This document shows positions 1 through 8,282 of a stretch of 36,844 bases of DNA, piece after piece (within the stretch, counting starts at the first letter, position 1; every line of letters starts with the position of its first letter). The translations under genes were made by a program, and so were the position numbers. This DNA is from Verrucomicrobiota bacterium (lineage in GTDB: Bacteria; Verrucomicrobiota; Verrucomicrobiia; Chthoniobacterales; UBA10450): assembly GCA_003217965.1 (NCBI GenBank), contig QHNB01000224.1:1-36844 (forward strand), written 5' to 3'. Under the pieces are notes generated by a model that saw only the letters and a program-made list of their open reading frames with translations, was not told where the DNA came from and searched no databases.

Positions 1-932
1 CCCGACGGAATTAGGAACATCTGACCACCGACCGAATTCACATAATTACTGAATCGACGACGCTCCTCATCGGGAGAAACCCTCGGTTTAGGTGTGATAA
101 TTGGGGGCACTTCTTCGATTGCTTTTGCAACCGGCTTGTCCGGTGGATCAGGAGCCACGGAAAGAGACTTCTGCGTGACGGTGCGCGCTTTCTCAGTTTG
201 ACGTCTGTCGATCTCTTCCAAGTAGGCATCGACCATGTCTTCGGCTTCTCCTGGATCGAGGCCGGAGTTCTCCGCCACATTAATAAAGGCATCCCGCTGA
301 TCGTCGGTCATCGTGTCGCGGTCGAGCCCGCTTAGTCCCAGCATTCGCATGAACTCAGCTTTCGGATCGGCCGCGCCCGCACCGTTTAACTCATGGGTAC
401 CGGCGGTTGGCTCCGAGGCCACAGTCGCGCGGCTGGCACCAGAATTTTTCAACTCGTCTTCAATCAGCTTACACATCTGCTCCTCGTCCAGACCATGATC
501 GGCACCGAACCGGAGCAATGTCTTTTCTTCGTCCGCGGTTAGAAGTCCATCGGCGAGGGAGAAAGCCAGAAACTTGTGAAATTCCGCGATGGCCGCTTCC
601 TGCGCCTGAGCAGCCAATTCCTCGTCCACCCGCTTACGCCGCTCTGGATCGAGCAACTCGACGCGGGCCTCAGTTAGATAACGCGAGGATTCATCCAATC
701 CCAAACGCAATAACTGCGCCAACGGATTGCTCGGCTGATTTTTTAGGGGCAGCTTTTTCTGCCACCAGCGCAACAGCTCGCGGCAGTGTTCCTCGATTAA
801 TTCGTTGCTGGGATTTTGGCGCGGATCAAGACAGAGCCGCTCGTAGGGATTGGTCGATTTGTATCGATTCCAGCCGTCCCACTTTTTCGGATCGTCCGGA
901 AGAGGAATCGGAAAAAGGGCATCCCATTTCAT
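1..932 (-). CDS. J-domain-like protein, partial (degenerate J domain, helical repeats, start of an FGE-like domain)
   Basis: This is an open frame of 310 codons that starts at an ATG just after the Hsp70 stop and runs off the left edge. Residues about 28-110 follow the J-domain pattern: NPYERLCLDP, a helix ending RWWQKKL, then EARVELLDPERRKRVDEEL, which resembles helices III-IV. The HPD tripeptide that stimulates Hsp70 ATPase is absent. Two later segments, about 125-165 and 200-235, share a pattern of the type DGLLTADEE...GLDEEQ and may be TerB- or EF-hand-like helical pairs. The last visible residues, GGQMFLIPSG, resemble the opening of an FGE-sulfatase (SUMF1-type) domain, but too little is present to be sure. 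The start lies 3 bases past the Hsp70 stop, so the two are probably co-translated. I infer a dedicated co-chaperone; its client is unknown. Confidence 0.7.
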   Translation of the reverse strand, partial: MKWDALFPIPLPDDPKKWDGWNRYKSTNPYERLCLDPRQNPSNELIEEHCRELLRWWQKKLPLKNQPSNPLAQLLRLGLDESSRYLTEARVELLDPERRKRVDEELAAQAQEAAIAEFHKFLAFSLADGLLTADEEKTLLRFGADHGLDEEQMCKLIEDELKNSGASRATVASEPTAGTHELNGAGAADPKAEFMRMLGLSGLDRDTMTDDQRDAFINVAENSGLDPGEAEDMVDAYLEEIDRRQTEKARTVTQKSLSVAPDPPDKPVAKAIEEVPPIITPKPRVSPDEERRRFSNYVNSVGGQMFLIPS

Positions 933-935
933 CAA

Positions 936-2498
936 TTACGCCACGCGAAGAGAGCCCAAATTGGCGGCGGCTTGCGCGACCTCGCCCGGTCCTAGTCCGG
1001 TATTTCGTTCAATCGAAACCTTCGCCCGATTACCGGCGGCTTCGACTGAAACTTCCAAGACCTGGTTCGCGTTATATTCGTAAGTCAATTCGACCGGCGA
1101 GCCTTTTGGTAAAAACGAAGGCAGTTCCACATCACAAATGCCCAGGGGCGTGCACTCTCCCGGCAACGTGCTCTCACCTTCCACCACGCGCACAACCGCC
1201 CGCTGCATGTTCGCCATCGCAGTCCCAAAGGAGTTTTTTGCAGTCGCCGGGATCGCTGTCATCTTGCGAATCATGGGGAAGACATACTCTTCGAGTTGCG
1301 CTTCATCCCAGAGGACCACGCCCAGCGTGTGAGAGGTGATGTTCGTCACCTGAATTAAACCGCCATCACGGCCGGCAAACTGATCGCGAGTATTTTCCGG
1401 CAGCACTTTTTCACCCGAGAGGCGCTCCTCTTCCAATAATGAGAGGATCGCCTGGATCGAGGCGCCCATGGCGACGGCTTCATCTGGATTGACGTCATCG
1501 ATTACCGGCGCCTGGGTCAATTGCCCGACTAAAGCGCGCACCATTGGCATCCGGGTCATACCGCCGACCAGCAACACTTTGTCGATTTTATCCCACGTCA
1601 TGCGGGATTCCTGCATCACCATCTCGCAAATCGTTTTGCATTTCTCGACCAGGTGCTGACTGCGGCGCTCAAACTCTTCCCGGGTGATCTCAAGCTTCAC
1701 ACTTTTGCCCGAATGATGATGAATCACTGCGGTTTGGGGGCGGCTCGATAACTGGATTTTGGCTGAAAGAGCACGCGTGTGTAGTTCCTGGTAACTTTGC
1801 AGATCGAGCAGCGGATTCTCGCCATGCTGGCGGTCGAATTCTTCGGCCACAAAATTAACGATGATGTCATCCCAATCCTTGCCACCCAGGCGATGGTCGC
1901 CATTGGTCGCAAGCATATTGATATGATGTCCTTCGATTCGCATAATCGTGACATCGAAAGTTCCGCCACCGAGATCGAATACGAACACCGTCTGATCTTC
2001 TTCCAGCTTATCCAGGCCATAAGCGAGCGCAGCCGCCGTGGGCTCATTGATAATTTGTAGAACGTTAAAGCCGGCGAGTTGGCCTGCCGTGATGGTGGCG
2101 GTCCGCTCAGCGTCATTGAAATATGCCGGCACTGTGATTACGGCATCGGTAATTGGCTCCTTTAGATATTTTTCCGCATCGAGTTTGAGTTTTTTCAGAA
2201 TTAGCGCGCTCAATTCTTCCGCCGAATAAATTTTCCCGGAGAATTCGCGATGAAATTGCTCCTTCGGTTTGCCCATCTCGCGCTTTACGAAATCGACAAT
2301 TTTTTCCGGCTCGGATACGGCATTGTTCTTCGCGGTTGTGCCAACAATCACGTTGGAACCGTCGAACAAGATGACCGAGGGCGTGATTCGCTCGCTTTCG
2401 GAGTTGGGGATGATTTGTGGTTTACCGTAGGCATCGATGTGTGCGATGGCCGAGAAGGTCGTGCCCAAATCGATTCCAATTGCTTTCCGCTGATTCAT
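936..2498 (-). CDS. Short Hsp70 (DnaK-like) protein without the C-terminal lid
   Basis: The product has 520 residues, against roughly 610-640 for housekeeping DnaK. The ATPase domain is complete: GIDLGTTFS (8-16), VPAYFNDAERTAT (123-135), FDLGGGTFDVT (175-184) and VGGMTRMP (311-318). The beta sandwich for substrate binding follows (about 388-500), and the protein then ends at NLGSLRVA with no alpha-helical lid or acidic tail. The interdomain linker reads GGLIQVTNITSHTLGV, not the usual DVLLLDVTPLSLGI. I chose the ATG at 2498 because GIDLG then lies 8 residues in. An in-frame upstream start at 2543 would add 15 unconserved residues. It lies between the GrpE-like and J-like genes. I infer an accessory Hsp70 of the HscC type in architecture, not the main DnaK. 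Confidence 0.93.
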   Translation of the reverse strand: MNQRKAIGIDLGTTFSAIAHIDAYGKPQIIPNSESERITPSVILFDGSNVIVGTTAKNNAVSEPEKIVDFVKREMGKPKEQFHREFSGKIYSAEELSALILKKLKLDAEKYLKEPITDAVITVPAYFNDAERTATITAGQLAGFNVLQIINEPTAAALAYGLDKLEEDQTVFVFDLGGGTFDVTIMRIEGHHINMLATNGDHRLGGKDWDDIIVNFVAEEFDRQHGENPLLDLQSYQELHTRALSAKIQLSSRPQTAVIHHHSGKSVKLEITREEFERRSQHLVEKCKTICEMVMQESRMTWDKIDKVLLVGGMTRMPMVRALVGQLTQAPVIDDVNPDEAVAMGASIQAILSLLEEERLSGEKVLPENTRDQFAGRDGGLIQVTNITSHTLGVVLWDEAQLEEYVFPMIRKMTAIPATAKNSFGTAMANMQRAVVRVVEGESTLPGECTPLGICDVELPSFLPKGSPVELTYEYNANQVLEVSVEAAGNRAKVSIERNTGLGPGEVAQAAANLGSLRVA

Positions 2499-2643
2499 TG
2501 TTGGAGAATTGACGGGCACACGGCGCCCGCATTTTGCGTGCAACTTTCGTGCCGCCTGGCAAACCGATTTCTCCTTTGGCGTCAGGGATTATCGACTGAT
2601 CAAGCGCCACGCTCAGTCGCTCGAAGCGTCTGTGGCTTTGTCG

Positions 2644-3327
2644 TTACTGATAGCGCTTGGCGATCACTTCTTCCGGTCGCAGGACATTGCCTCGCCAGAT
2701 GAAACCGCGTTTTACTCGCATCACGATCCGCCCGTCGTCTTCGGAAAACTCTGCCGGTTCAAAACTAACAACGCGGTGGGTGGCCAAATCGACGAATTCT
2801 TTCGGCTCGATCTCCGTTACCTCCAGCCGGTGCAAAATCTCCAACAAGGCGTGGATTGCGTTCTCCAAATTGCCGCGCCATTGGGACAATCGATCAGTTT
2901 TCTCGCCGCGCGCGGGCGCACTTTTGAGCTGATCGGAAAGGGCGCTCAAATCATCAAATAGAATGATCAGGTCACGCACAAATGGTTTGTGGAGCGATTC
3001 GTGCAGAAAATTATCGCGATATTTCAACAGTTCGTCGTGCAAGGAATCGAATAGTCGCTGATTGACCGATTCACTTGTCCGAATGGCCTGAAGATGCTCT
3101 TCGATCTTCTGAAACTGCGCCGCCGTCTCCGCCGCCCGCGCCGGTAAAGTGTTGTTCGCAATATTTTCGATTCGGCGCGTCAGCACCGATTCGAGACTTT
3201 GCACGGTCGCATTAAGCAAGTGAAATTCTCGCATCAACGCCGCCAGTTCCTGACTGCTGCGCGGCTGATCTCGGCCCGCTGCCGCGGCGCTTAGTTCTCG
3301 CATGGTGGCGGTGAAATCGTCGGGCAT
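2644..3327 (-). CDS. GrpE-like nucleotide exchange factor
   Basis: The product has 227 residues. The first 130 or so are predicted long helices (AALMREFHLLNATVQSLESVLTR and onward), as in the GrpE dimer stalk. The C-terminal part, about 165-227, fits the GrpE head: LEVTEIEPKEFVDLATHRVV, then VMRVKRGFIWRGNVLRPEEV, which parallels the GrpE ending that contains GF...VLRPA.V. GrpE releases ADP from Hsp70 in the cytoplasm. The start lies only 3 bases after the cobA-hemD stop. The Hsp70 gene follows after 145 bases with no gene of its own. The protein is more diverged than a housekeeping GrpE and is probably specific for the neighbouring Hsp70. Confidence 0.8.
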   Translation of the reverse strand: MPDDFTATMRELSAAAAGRDQPRSSQELAALMREFHLLNATVQSLESVLTRRIENIANNTLPARAAETAAQFQKIEEHLQAIRTSESVNQRLFDSLHDELLKYRDNFLHESLHKPFVRDLIILFDDLSALSDQLKSAPARGEKTDRLSQWRGNLENAIHALLEILHRLEVTEIEPKEFVDLATHRVVSFEPAEFSEDDGRIVMRVKRGFIWRGNVLRPEEVIAKRYQ

Positions 3328-3330
3328 AAG

Positions 3331-4725
3331 CTAACTCCCGAAAAATTGCCGAATCGCACTGACCAGTCCCGGGATGTCATGCTGCTTCGCTTCCACATCC
3401 ACGGTCAGACCTCGTTCCCGGGCTGTGGCCGAAGTAATCGGGCCGATGCTGGCAACCTTCATCCCTGCCGGCCAGGGGAGTTTCAGATCGAGGAAATTCT
3501 CTACCGTTGACGAACTGGTGAAGGTGATCAGATCTGCTCCTTCTTCAACGAAGCGGCGACGCGCACCGGTCACGTCAGCCGTTTCCGGAACAGTTCGATA
3601 AGCAAACGCTTCATCCACAATAGCTCCCATTCCCGCCAGGCCCTTGGGGAGCAAGTCCCGCGCCCTCTCTGCCCTCGCAATCAGCACCTTAAGATTTTCG
3701 ATTTCTCCCAACTTCTCGAATTCGCGCAAGATGGCTTCGGCCACAAATTCCTCGGGCTGTATATCCACATACAGATGAAAATCCTTTACCCGTTGTGCCG
3801 TCGCCGGTCCGATCGCCGCGATCTTGGCGCCGCCGATTTCACGCGCGTCATCGTAGAGCTTAAAAAAGATTTCGAAGAAAGCCTCCACACCGTTCGGGCT
3901 GGTGAAGACGATCCAGTCATACGAATGCGCGTCTTGCACTAACTCTCCGAATTCACGCAAGTTCGTGGGCGGCGCGATTCGAATCGTTGGCAATTCGATG
4001 ACGCCCGCGCCAAGGGTCCGCAATTCCGAGCTCAACGCCCCCGCTTGCCGGCGCGTTCGTGTCACAACAATTCGTTTTCCAAAGAGGGGCCGATCTTCGA
4101 ACCAGGTCAGCTCGTTCCGTAACGAAACGACGTCGCCAAAAATCGCAATTGCCGGAGCTTCAAATCCGCTCGCTCGTACCCGCTCTGCGATGTTTGCCAA
4201 AGTGCCGACGATCGTCTTCTGCCGAGCGGTCGTCCCCCAGCGCACTAAGGCCACCGGCAAATCCGAGCGACTGCCCCGAGCCAGCATTTCGTGCGTGATC
4301 GCGTCCAATCGCTCTACGCCCATGAGCATCACCTGGGTACCGCCAAGTTTAATGAGAGCATCGTAGTCGATCGCGTTTTCCGTTTTCGTTACATCTTCGT
4401 GACCAGTAAAAAACGTGACGTGCGAGTTTTGTTCGCGATTTGTTACTGGAATGCCGGCATAAGCCGCGGCGGCAATCGCCGACGTAATTCCCGGTACAAT
4501 CTCGAATTGAATTCCGGCCGCTGTCAGCGCCTTGGCTTCTTCCGCGCCGCGTCCGAATACAAAGGGATCACCGCCTTTCAACCGGACAACGGCTTTTCCC
4601 TGTCGGGCCTTTTCCACCAGCAGCGCATTGATCTGCTCGACCAATTGTTTTGCTCGCAACGTCACCAGCCCGAGATCGCCCGGACCGGCGCCCACGAGGA
4701 AACACTTCCCAGGTTTAGCCGGCAT
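3331..4725 (-). CDS. Uroporphyrinogen-III methyltransferase/synthase fusion (CobA-HemD) with an internal deletion in the CobA half
   Basis: The HemD half, about residues 205-464, closes hydroxymethylbilane to uroporphyrinogen III and looks whole: GKRIVVTRTRRQAG, VFTSPNGVEAFF, LITFTSSSTVENF and ASIGPITSATA. The CobA half should make precorrin-2 for siroheme or cobalamin. It begins normally (GKCFLVGAGPGDLGLVTLRA), but at residue 31 it jumps from LVEQ straight to INALLVEKARQG. Relatives carry about 40 residues here, including the YD.L and VGK motifs. Later SUMT motifs (GGDPFVFGRG, VPGITSA, MLMGV) remain. The reading frame is intact. The ATG at 4725 overlaps the end of hemC by 11 bases and was preferred to an upstream in-frame ATG at 4752. 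Synthase activity is likely; methyltransferase activity is doubtful. Confidence 0.92.
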   Translation of the reverse strand: MPAKPGKCFLVGAGPGDLGLVTLRAKQLVEQINALLVEKARQGKAVVRLKGGDPFVFGRGAEEAKALTAAGIQFEIVPGITSAIAAAAYAGIPVTNREQNSHVTFFTGHEDVTKTENAIDYDALIKLGGTQVMLMGVERLDAITHEMLARGSRSDLPVALVRWGTTARQKTIVGTLANIAERVRASGFEAPAIAIFGDVVSLRNELTWFEDRPLFGKRIVVTRTRRQAGALSSELRTLGAGVIELPTIRIAPPTNLREFGELVQDAHSYDWIVFTSPNGVEAFFEIFFKLYDDAREIGGAKIAAIGPATAQRVKDFHLYVDIQPEEFVAEAILREFEKLGEIENLKVLIARAERARDLLPKGLAGMGAIVDEAFAYRTVPETADVTGARRRFVEEGADLITFTSSSTVENFLDLKLPWPAGMKVASIGPITSATARERGLTVDVEAKQHDIPGLVSAIRQFFGS

Positions 4726-5644
4726 CGATTTGCGAGAAAACTTCCGCCGCAACTCTCGCTGGATCGGTCCCAGAAGCGAACGCCATTTTGGGCTCAGCTT
4801 GTTCAGTGAAGAGTTGGGCGGATAATTTGATTTGGCCGTTCACCGACAGCGCAAGCGCACCCACCGGCAAATCGCAATCGCCTTGAAGCAATCGCAAGAA
4901 TTCGCGCTCGGCCCGCAAACAAAAATGCGTCGGCGCGTGATCGACTGCCGATGCTATAGCGGTGCTTTCAGCCCGAGTCTGCAGCGCGATTATGCCCTGC
5001 CCTCCAGATGGAACAAATTGCTGCGGCGACAATAGTTCGGCAAAAAATTCTTGGCCTTCGAATTCGAAACTTGGCGCAGAGAAGGAAAGCCGTTCCAGTC
5101 CGGCGCGCGCGAGAATGATCGCGTCCCAATCACTGGCGACGAATTTGCGCAATCGCGTTGGCACATTTCCGCGAAGATCGACAAATCTCACATCGGACCT
5201 GCGCCAGCGCGCTTGCCGCCGGCGTCGCACGCTACTCGTAGCGATAGTGGCGGATGGCGGAAGCGATTCCAGCCGCATTGGAGATTTAGTAATCAACAAG
5301 TCTTCCACTGGCCCGCGGGGAAGGACGGCCGCAATTGCTGAACCGGGCCGTAGTTCGCTCGGCAAATCCTTCGCGCTATGCACCGCGAGATCAACGCGGC
5401 GTTCCATGAGTGCTCTCTCCAATTCGGATGTAAACAGGCCTTTGCGCCCGGCACGCCGATCTCTCGAGAAAATCGATTCATCGCCTTCGGTTCGGATGAT
5501 CTCGATCTTGACTGCCATCCCCGCAGCCGCGCGCAAAGCTTCCGCCGCTAGGCCTGCCTGGATCAGCGCGAGCGTACTTCCGCGTGTCCCGAGAACGACG
5601 ACGTGTTGTCGCAGGACGTCAGCAGCAGAACCTTCAGCGCTCAC
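4715..5644 (-). CDS. hemC: Hydroxymethylbilane synthase (porphobilinogen deaminase)
   Basis: The enzyme joins four porphobilinogens into hydroxymethylbilane for heme synthesis in the cytoplasm. The 309 residues, normal for the family, show LGTRGSTLALIQA near the start, KGLFTSELERAL, the catalytic-aspartate motif VHSAKDLPSE, SSVRRRRQA, DLRGNVPTRL and, near residue 255, LLQGDCDLPVGA, whose cysteine should carry the dipyrromethane cofactor. The start is GTG at 5644, 30 bases after hemA. The first 14 residues before VVVLGTRGS are unconserved, so a later start cannot be excluded. The 3' end overlaps cobA-hemD by 11 bases, which points to translational coupling. Confidence 0.95.
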   Translation of the reverse strand: MSAEGSAADVLRQHVVVLGTRGSTLALIQAGLAAEALRAAAGMAVKIEIIRTEGDESIFSRDRRAGRKGLFTSELERALMERRVDLAVHSAKDLPSELRPGSAIAAVLPRGPVEDLLITKSPMRLESLPPSATIATSSVRRRRQARWRRSDVRFVDLRGNVPTRLRKFVASDWDAIILARAGLERLSFSAPSFEFEGQEFFAELLSPQQFVPSGGQGIIALQTRAESTAIASAVDHAPTHFCLRAEREFLRLLQGDCDLPVGALALSVNGQIKLSAQLFTEQAEPKMAFASGTDPARVAAEVFSQIDAG

Positions 5645-5674
5645 ACCGGCCGCTACAGCGCTTTTCCGCTGGGA

Positions 5675-6757
5675 TCAAGATGCCTGTGATTCCGAAGGGC
5701 GAAGAGCCGGTGCGACCGCGCCCGTTCCCGAACGTTGTGTCGTGAAATCATCGCCCAGAGATTTTGCAATTTGCTCCCAAAATCCGGTGACATGGTGAGC
5801 GATGATCTCCTCTGCCGCGGCGAATTGCTGTCGCCTCAGTTCCATCCTTTCCTTCGCGATCGATTGAAGCGAATCAATATCATAAAGGTAAACACCATCC
5901 AAGTCATTCAGCGCTGGCGCCGCATTTCGCGGCACAGCGATATCAATAACGAAGAGGGGGCAATCGGGGCGCTCCCGCAACATCGGTTCTATCAATGCTG
6001 GCGTGAGCAGTTGCGTTTCGGAGGATGTCGATGAAATGAGAATATCGACCTCGCGGCACTGATCCAGCCAGAGAGCGAACGGAACTGCAATACCGTCGAG
6101 GGCCCGCGCGAGTTCTTCCGCGCGTTGCGGCGAGCGATTGCTTACCCACAAGTCCGAAACTCCGCGTGCGCTCAAGGCCCGCAACGTTTTTTCACTCGTC
6201 TCGCCCGCTCCCAGCACGAGCACTTTGCGTCCTCGCAAATCCCCGAAGATCTTTTCCGCCAGGTCAACCGCCACGGAACCGACTGAGACCGAGCCACGAG
6301 TAATCTCGGTCGCTGTCCGGACTTGCTTTGCGACACGAAAACCACGTTGGCAGAGCCGGTGCAAAACCGGACCTGTATCTCTGCGTGCCCGCGCCATTTC
6401 ATAGGCGCGCTTTGTTTGCCCCAGGATCTCGGTCTCGCCAACGACCATGGAATCGAGTCCGGATGTGACTCGGAAAAAATGACGTGCGCAGTCGGGATCT
6501 TCATACCGGTAAAACGACCGCAGCTCGGCCTCGGTGGTCAATTCTCCATTCACCCGCAGGCAGTCGGCGACGTCCCAGGTCTGGAGGTCATGTTCGGCGC
6601 AGCAATAAATTTCGACACGATTACAGGTCGTCAGCAGCACCAGTTCGCGGCAGCCTCGTTCATGTAACATCGCTTCGCTCCGCGAATGCCCAGCGAATCG
6701 CTCGCGCGTTTCGATTTGCGCCGTGTGATGACTAAGCCCGATGCAGAAAAGTTTCAT
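5675..6757 (-). CDS. hemA: Glutamyl-tRNA reductase
   Basis: The enzyme reduces glutamyl-tRNA(Glu) to glutamate-1-semialdehyde, the first committed step of the C5 heme pathway. The 360 residues show GLSHHTA, the active-site cysteine in LLTTCNRVEIY, the substrate-site block FFRVTSGLDSMVVGETEILGQ, and the NADPH fold KVLVLGAGETSEKTLRAL. The C-terminal dimerisation helix is shorter than in the 418-residue E. coli enzyme. The final 25 residues or so (TTQRSGTGAVAPALRP) are low-complexity. The ATG at 6757 overlaps the upstream membrane-protein stop by 4 bases (ATGA), so coupling is likely. No hemL or hemB is in the window. Confidence 0.96.
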   Translation of the reverse strand: MKLFCIGLSHHTAQIETRERFAGHSRSEAMLHERGCRELVLLTTCNRVEIYCCAEHDLQTWDVADCLRVNGELTTEAELRSFYRYEDPDCARHFFRVTSGLDSMVVGETEILGQTKRAYEMARARRDTGPVLHRLCQRGFRVAKQVRTATEITRGSVSVGSVAVDLAEKIFGDLRGRKVLVLGAGETSEKTLRALSARGVSDLWVSNRSPQRAEELARALDGIAVPFALWLDQCREVDILISSTSSETQLLTPALIEPMLRERPDCPLFVIDIAVPRNAAPALNDLDGVYLYDIDSLQSIAKERMELRRQQFAAAEEIIAHHVTGFWEQIAKSLGDDFTTQRSGTGAVAPALRPSESQAS

Positions 6758-7539
6758 GCGTGGTGGCCGACGAATTCAATGCTCCACAACAGCGAAAGCG
6801 CCGCCGCAAACGCCCCCACACAGAGGGCAGCGACGCGCCGCGGAGTAAATGAGCGAAGGTAGCGGCCCTGCAAGATTGCCCCGTACAAAACCCAAATCGC
6901 GACCGCCAACACGACTTTTTTCCACGGGACGGGCTCGCCCGTGAAAAATCCGCTGATCAAGCCTGCCGTATAAAGGGCGAAGCCAAGCCAGAGCAGCCGT
7001 GTTATAGCCGAAAACAGGGTCGGGAGCGGCGGCAGATGATAAAAAATCGATCGTAACTCGTGCGTTTTCAGCTGTCGCTCTTGAACGAGATACATTGCCC
7101 CTGCCACACACGCGAGGGCAAAGACCCCGTAGGCGATAATTGAAATAGAGGCATGAAACTCGAGCAACGCGTTCGGCATGACTTGTATCGCATGGGGCGT
7201 ATCAATCGGCGCGAGAAGCGCGAACAATTGAACCAGAAGAACAAGGGGCGCAGTAAAAACGCCCATTAGCGAAAGGCGATAGGCTGGGCCGACCAGCATG
7301 TAGATCAGGGCGATCGACCATGCCAAGAAAATAAGGACTTCAAACAAGTTGGTGATCGGACACCGGCCGACAGCATGGCCTCGCATCGATAAGAACATCG
7401 TTTGCAGGGCAAAGCCGAGAGCGATCATGACAAAGCTGAACGGACTCCTGCGAAAGACGCGTGCGCGCAAAGCAATGACACTCCGCACAACAGCGGCGAA
7501 AAAGAAGATTGTCGAGAGAATCAAAAGGCGCCGATCCAC
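6754..7539 (-). CDS. CcsA/HemX-type cytochrome c assembly membrane protein
   Basis: The product has 261 residues with about eight hydrophobic segments. Family motifs include GRCPITNLFEVLIFLAW (about 58-74) and LLEFHASISIIAYGVFALACVAGAMYLVQERQLK, which resemble the heme-handling CcsA/ResC family and its HemX branch. In Bacillus, HemX sits beside hemA and affects the amount of HemA. The arrangement here, overlapping hemA by 4 bases, fits that role. A separate function in cytochrome c maturation cannot be told from sequence. The start is GTG at 7539, and no strong ribosome-binding site is visible. It is the first gene of the minus-strand heme and chaperone unit. Confidence 0.85.
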   Translation of the reverse strand: MDRRLLILSTIFFFAAVVRSVIALRARVFRRSPFSFVMIALGFALQTMFLSMRGHAVGRCPITNLFEVLIFLAWSIALIYMLVGPAYRLSLMGVFTAPLVLLVQLFALLAPIDTPHAIQVMPNALLEFHASISIIAYGVFALACVAGAMYLVQERQLKTHELRSIFYHLPPLPTLFSAITRLLWLGFALYTAGLISGFFTGEPVPWKKVVLAVAIWVLYGAILQGRYLRSFTPRRVAALCVGAFAAALSLLWSIEFVGHHA

Positions 7540-7587
7540 AGTGGCAGCAGCTTAAGAGCGCACATTTTCATACGCAACCAAGCGTAA

Positions 7588-7615
7588 TTGACCTTTGACC
7601 GCGAGCCGCTAGCAT
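7588..7615 (+). promoter_or_regulatory. Sigma-70-like promoter of apt, nearly leaderless
   Basis: TTGACC at 7588-7593 and TAGCAT at 7610-7615 are separated by 16 bases. The apt ATG begins 9 bases after the -10 box, so transcription would start within about 3 bases of the start codon. No Shine-Dalgarno sequence lies between them. This is a motif match only. Confidence 0.45.
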
Positions 7616-7624
7616 CGGCGCCCG

Positions 7625-8155
7625 ATGGCAGAGGATGTCATAGCAAGGTTGCGCAAAGCAGTCCGCGATGTCCCTGATTTTCCGAAAAAAGGAATCGTTT
7701 TCAAAGACATCACCCCAGTTCTTAATGACGGAGCACTGTTTCGCTCGTCCATCGATATTTTCATCGATCACTGTCGCGGCAAACAGATCGATAAGATCGT
7801 CGGGATCGACGCGCGAGGGTTTCTCTTTGCTTCGGCTGTCGCCTATCAACTGGGAGTCGGGTTCGTCCCGCTGCGCAAGAAAGGTCGTCTCCCCTATAAG
7901 ACGGAAAGCGCCAAATACTCGCTTGAGTATGGCGAAGCGGAAATGGAATTACACATCGATGCGATCAAGCGCGGCGAAAAAATCGTTCTCATCGATGACT
8001 TACTCGCCACCGGTGGGACATCGGCATCGGCCGCAACGTTAATCGCAAAAGTTGGCGGCGATTTGATCGAGGCGATTTTTTTGATCGAGCTCGAATTTCT
8101 GCACGGTCGCGAAAAACTGGTGCCTACGCCGGTAACGGCGTTTCTAAAGTATTGA
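7625..8155 (+). CDS. apt: Adenine phosphoribosyltransferase
   Basis: The enzyme converts adenine and PRPP to AMP in purine salvage. The 176-residue protein is full length. It shows DFPKKGIVFKDITP (18-31), IDARGFLFASAVAYQLGVGFVPLRK (61-85) and the PRPP-binding motif VLIDDLLATGGTSASA (121-136). The gene stands alone. It is divergent from the heme unit and convergent with the DUF6572 gene. The start is fixed by conservation and by a promoter placed almost directly at the ATG. Confidence 0.97.
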   Translation: MAEDVIARLRKAVRDVPDFPKKGIVFKDITPVLNDGALFRSSIDIFIDHCRGKQIDKIVGIDARGFLFASAVAYQLGVGFVPLRKKGRLPYKTESAKYSLEYGEAEMELHIDAIKRGEKIVLIDDLLATGGTSASAATLIAKVGGDLIEAIFLIELEFLHGREKLVPTPVTAFLKY

Positions 8156-8200
8156 GTTGATGGTTAGCCCGAACGGGGCATGAAATTGGCATCACATCCG

Positions 8201-8220
8201 GCGGCTAAAGCTGCATTTTT
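8201..8220 (+). terminator. Possible weak terminator after apt
   Basis: GCGGC at 8201-8205 and GCTGC at 8210-8214 can form a 5-pair stem (one G-U) with loop TAAA, followed by ATTTTT. The stem is short, so function is uncertain. Confidence 0.35.
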
Positions 8221-8282
8221 CCAGCCACTCCTTCCTCAGAAGAGGAGGTCAGGATAGCTTATCTTCCCTGCAATTTCGCCGA

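Noticed and set aside
407..1339. A 310-codon plus-strand open frame
   Set aside because: It lies antisense to the J-like and Hsp70 genes, has an Arg/Pro-rich translation with no family signal, and exists only because of GC-rich codon usage.
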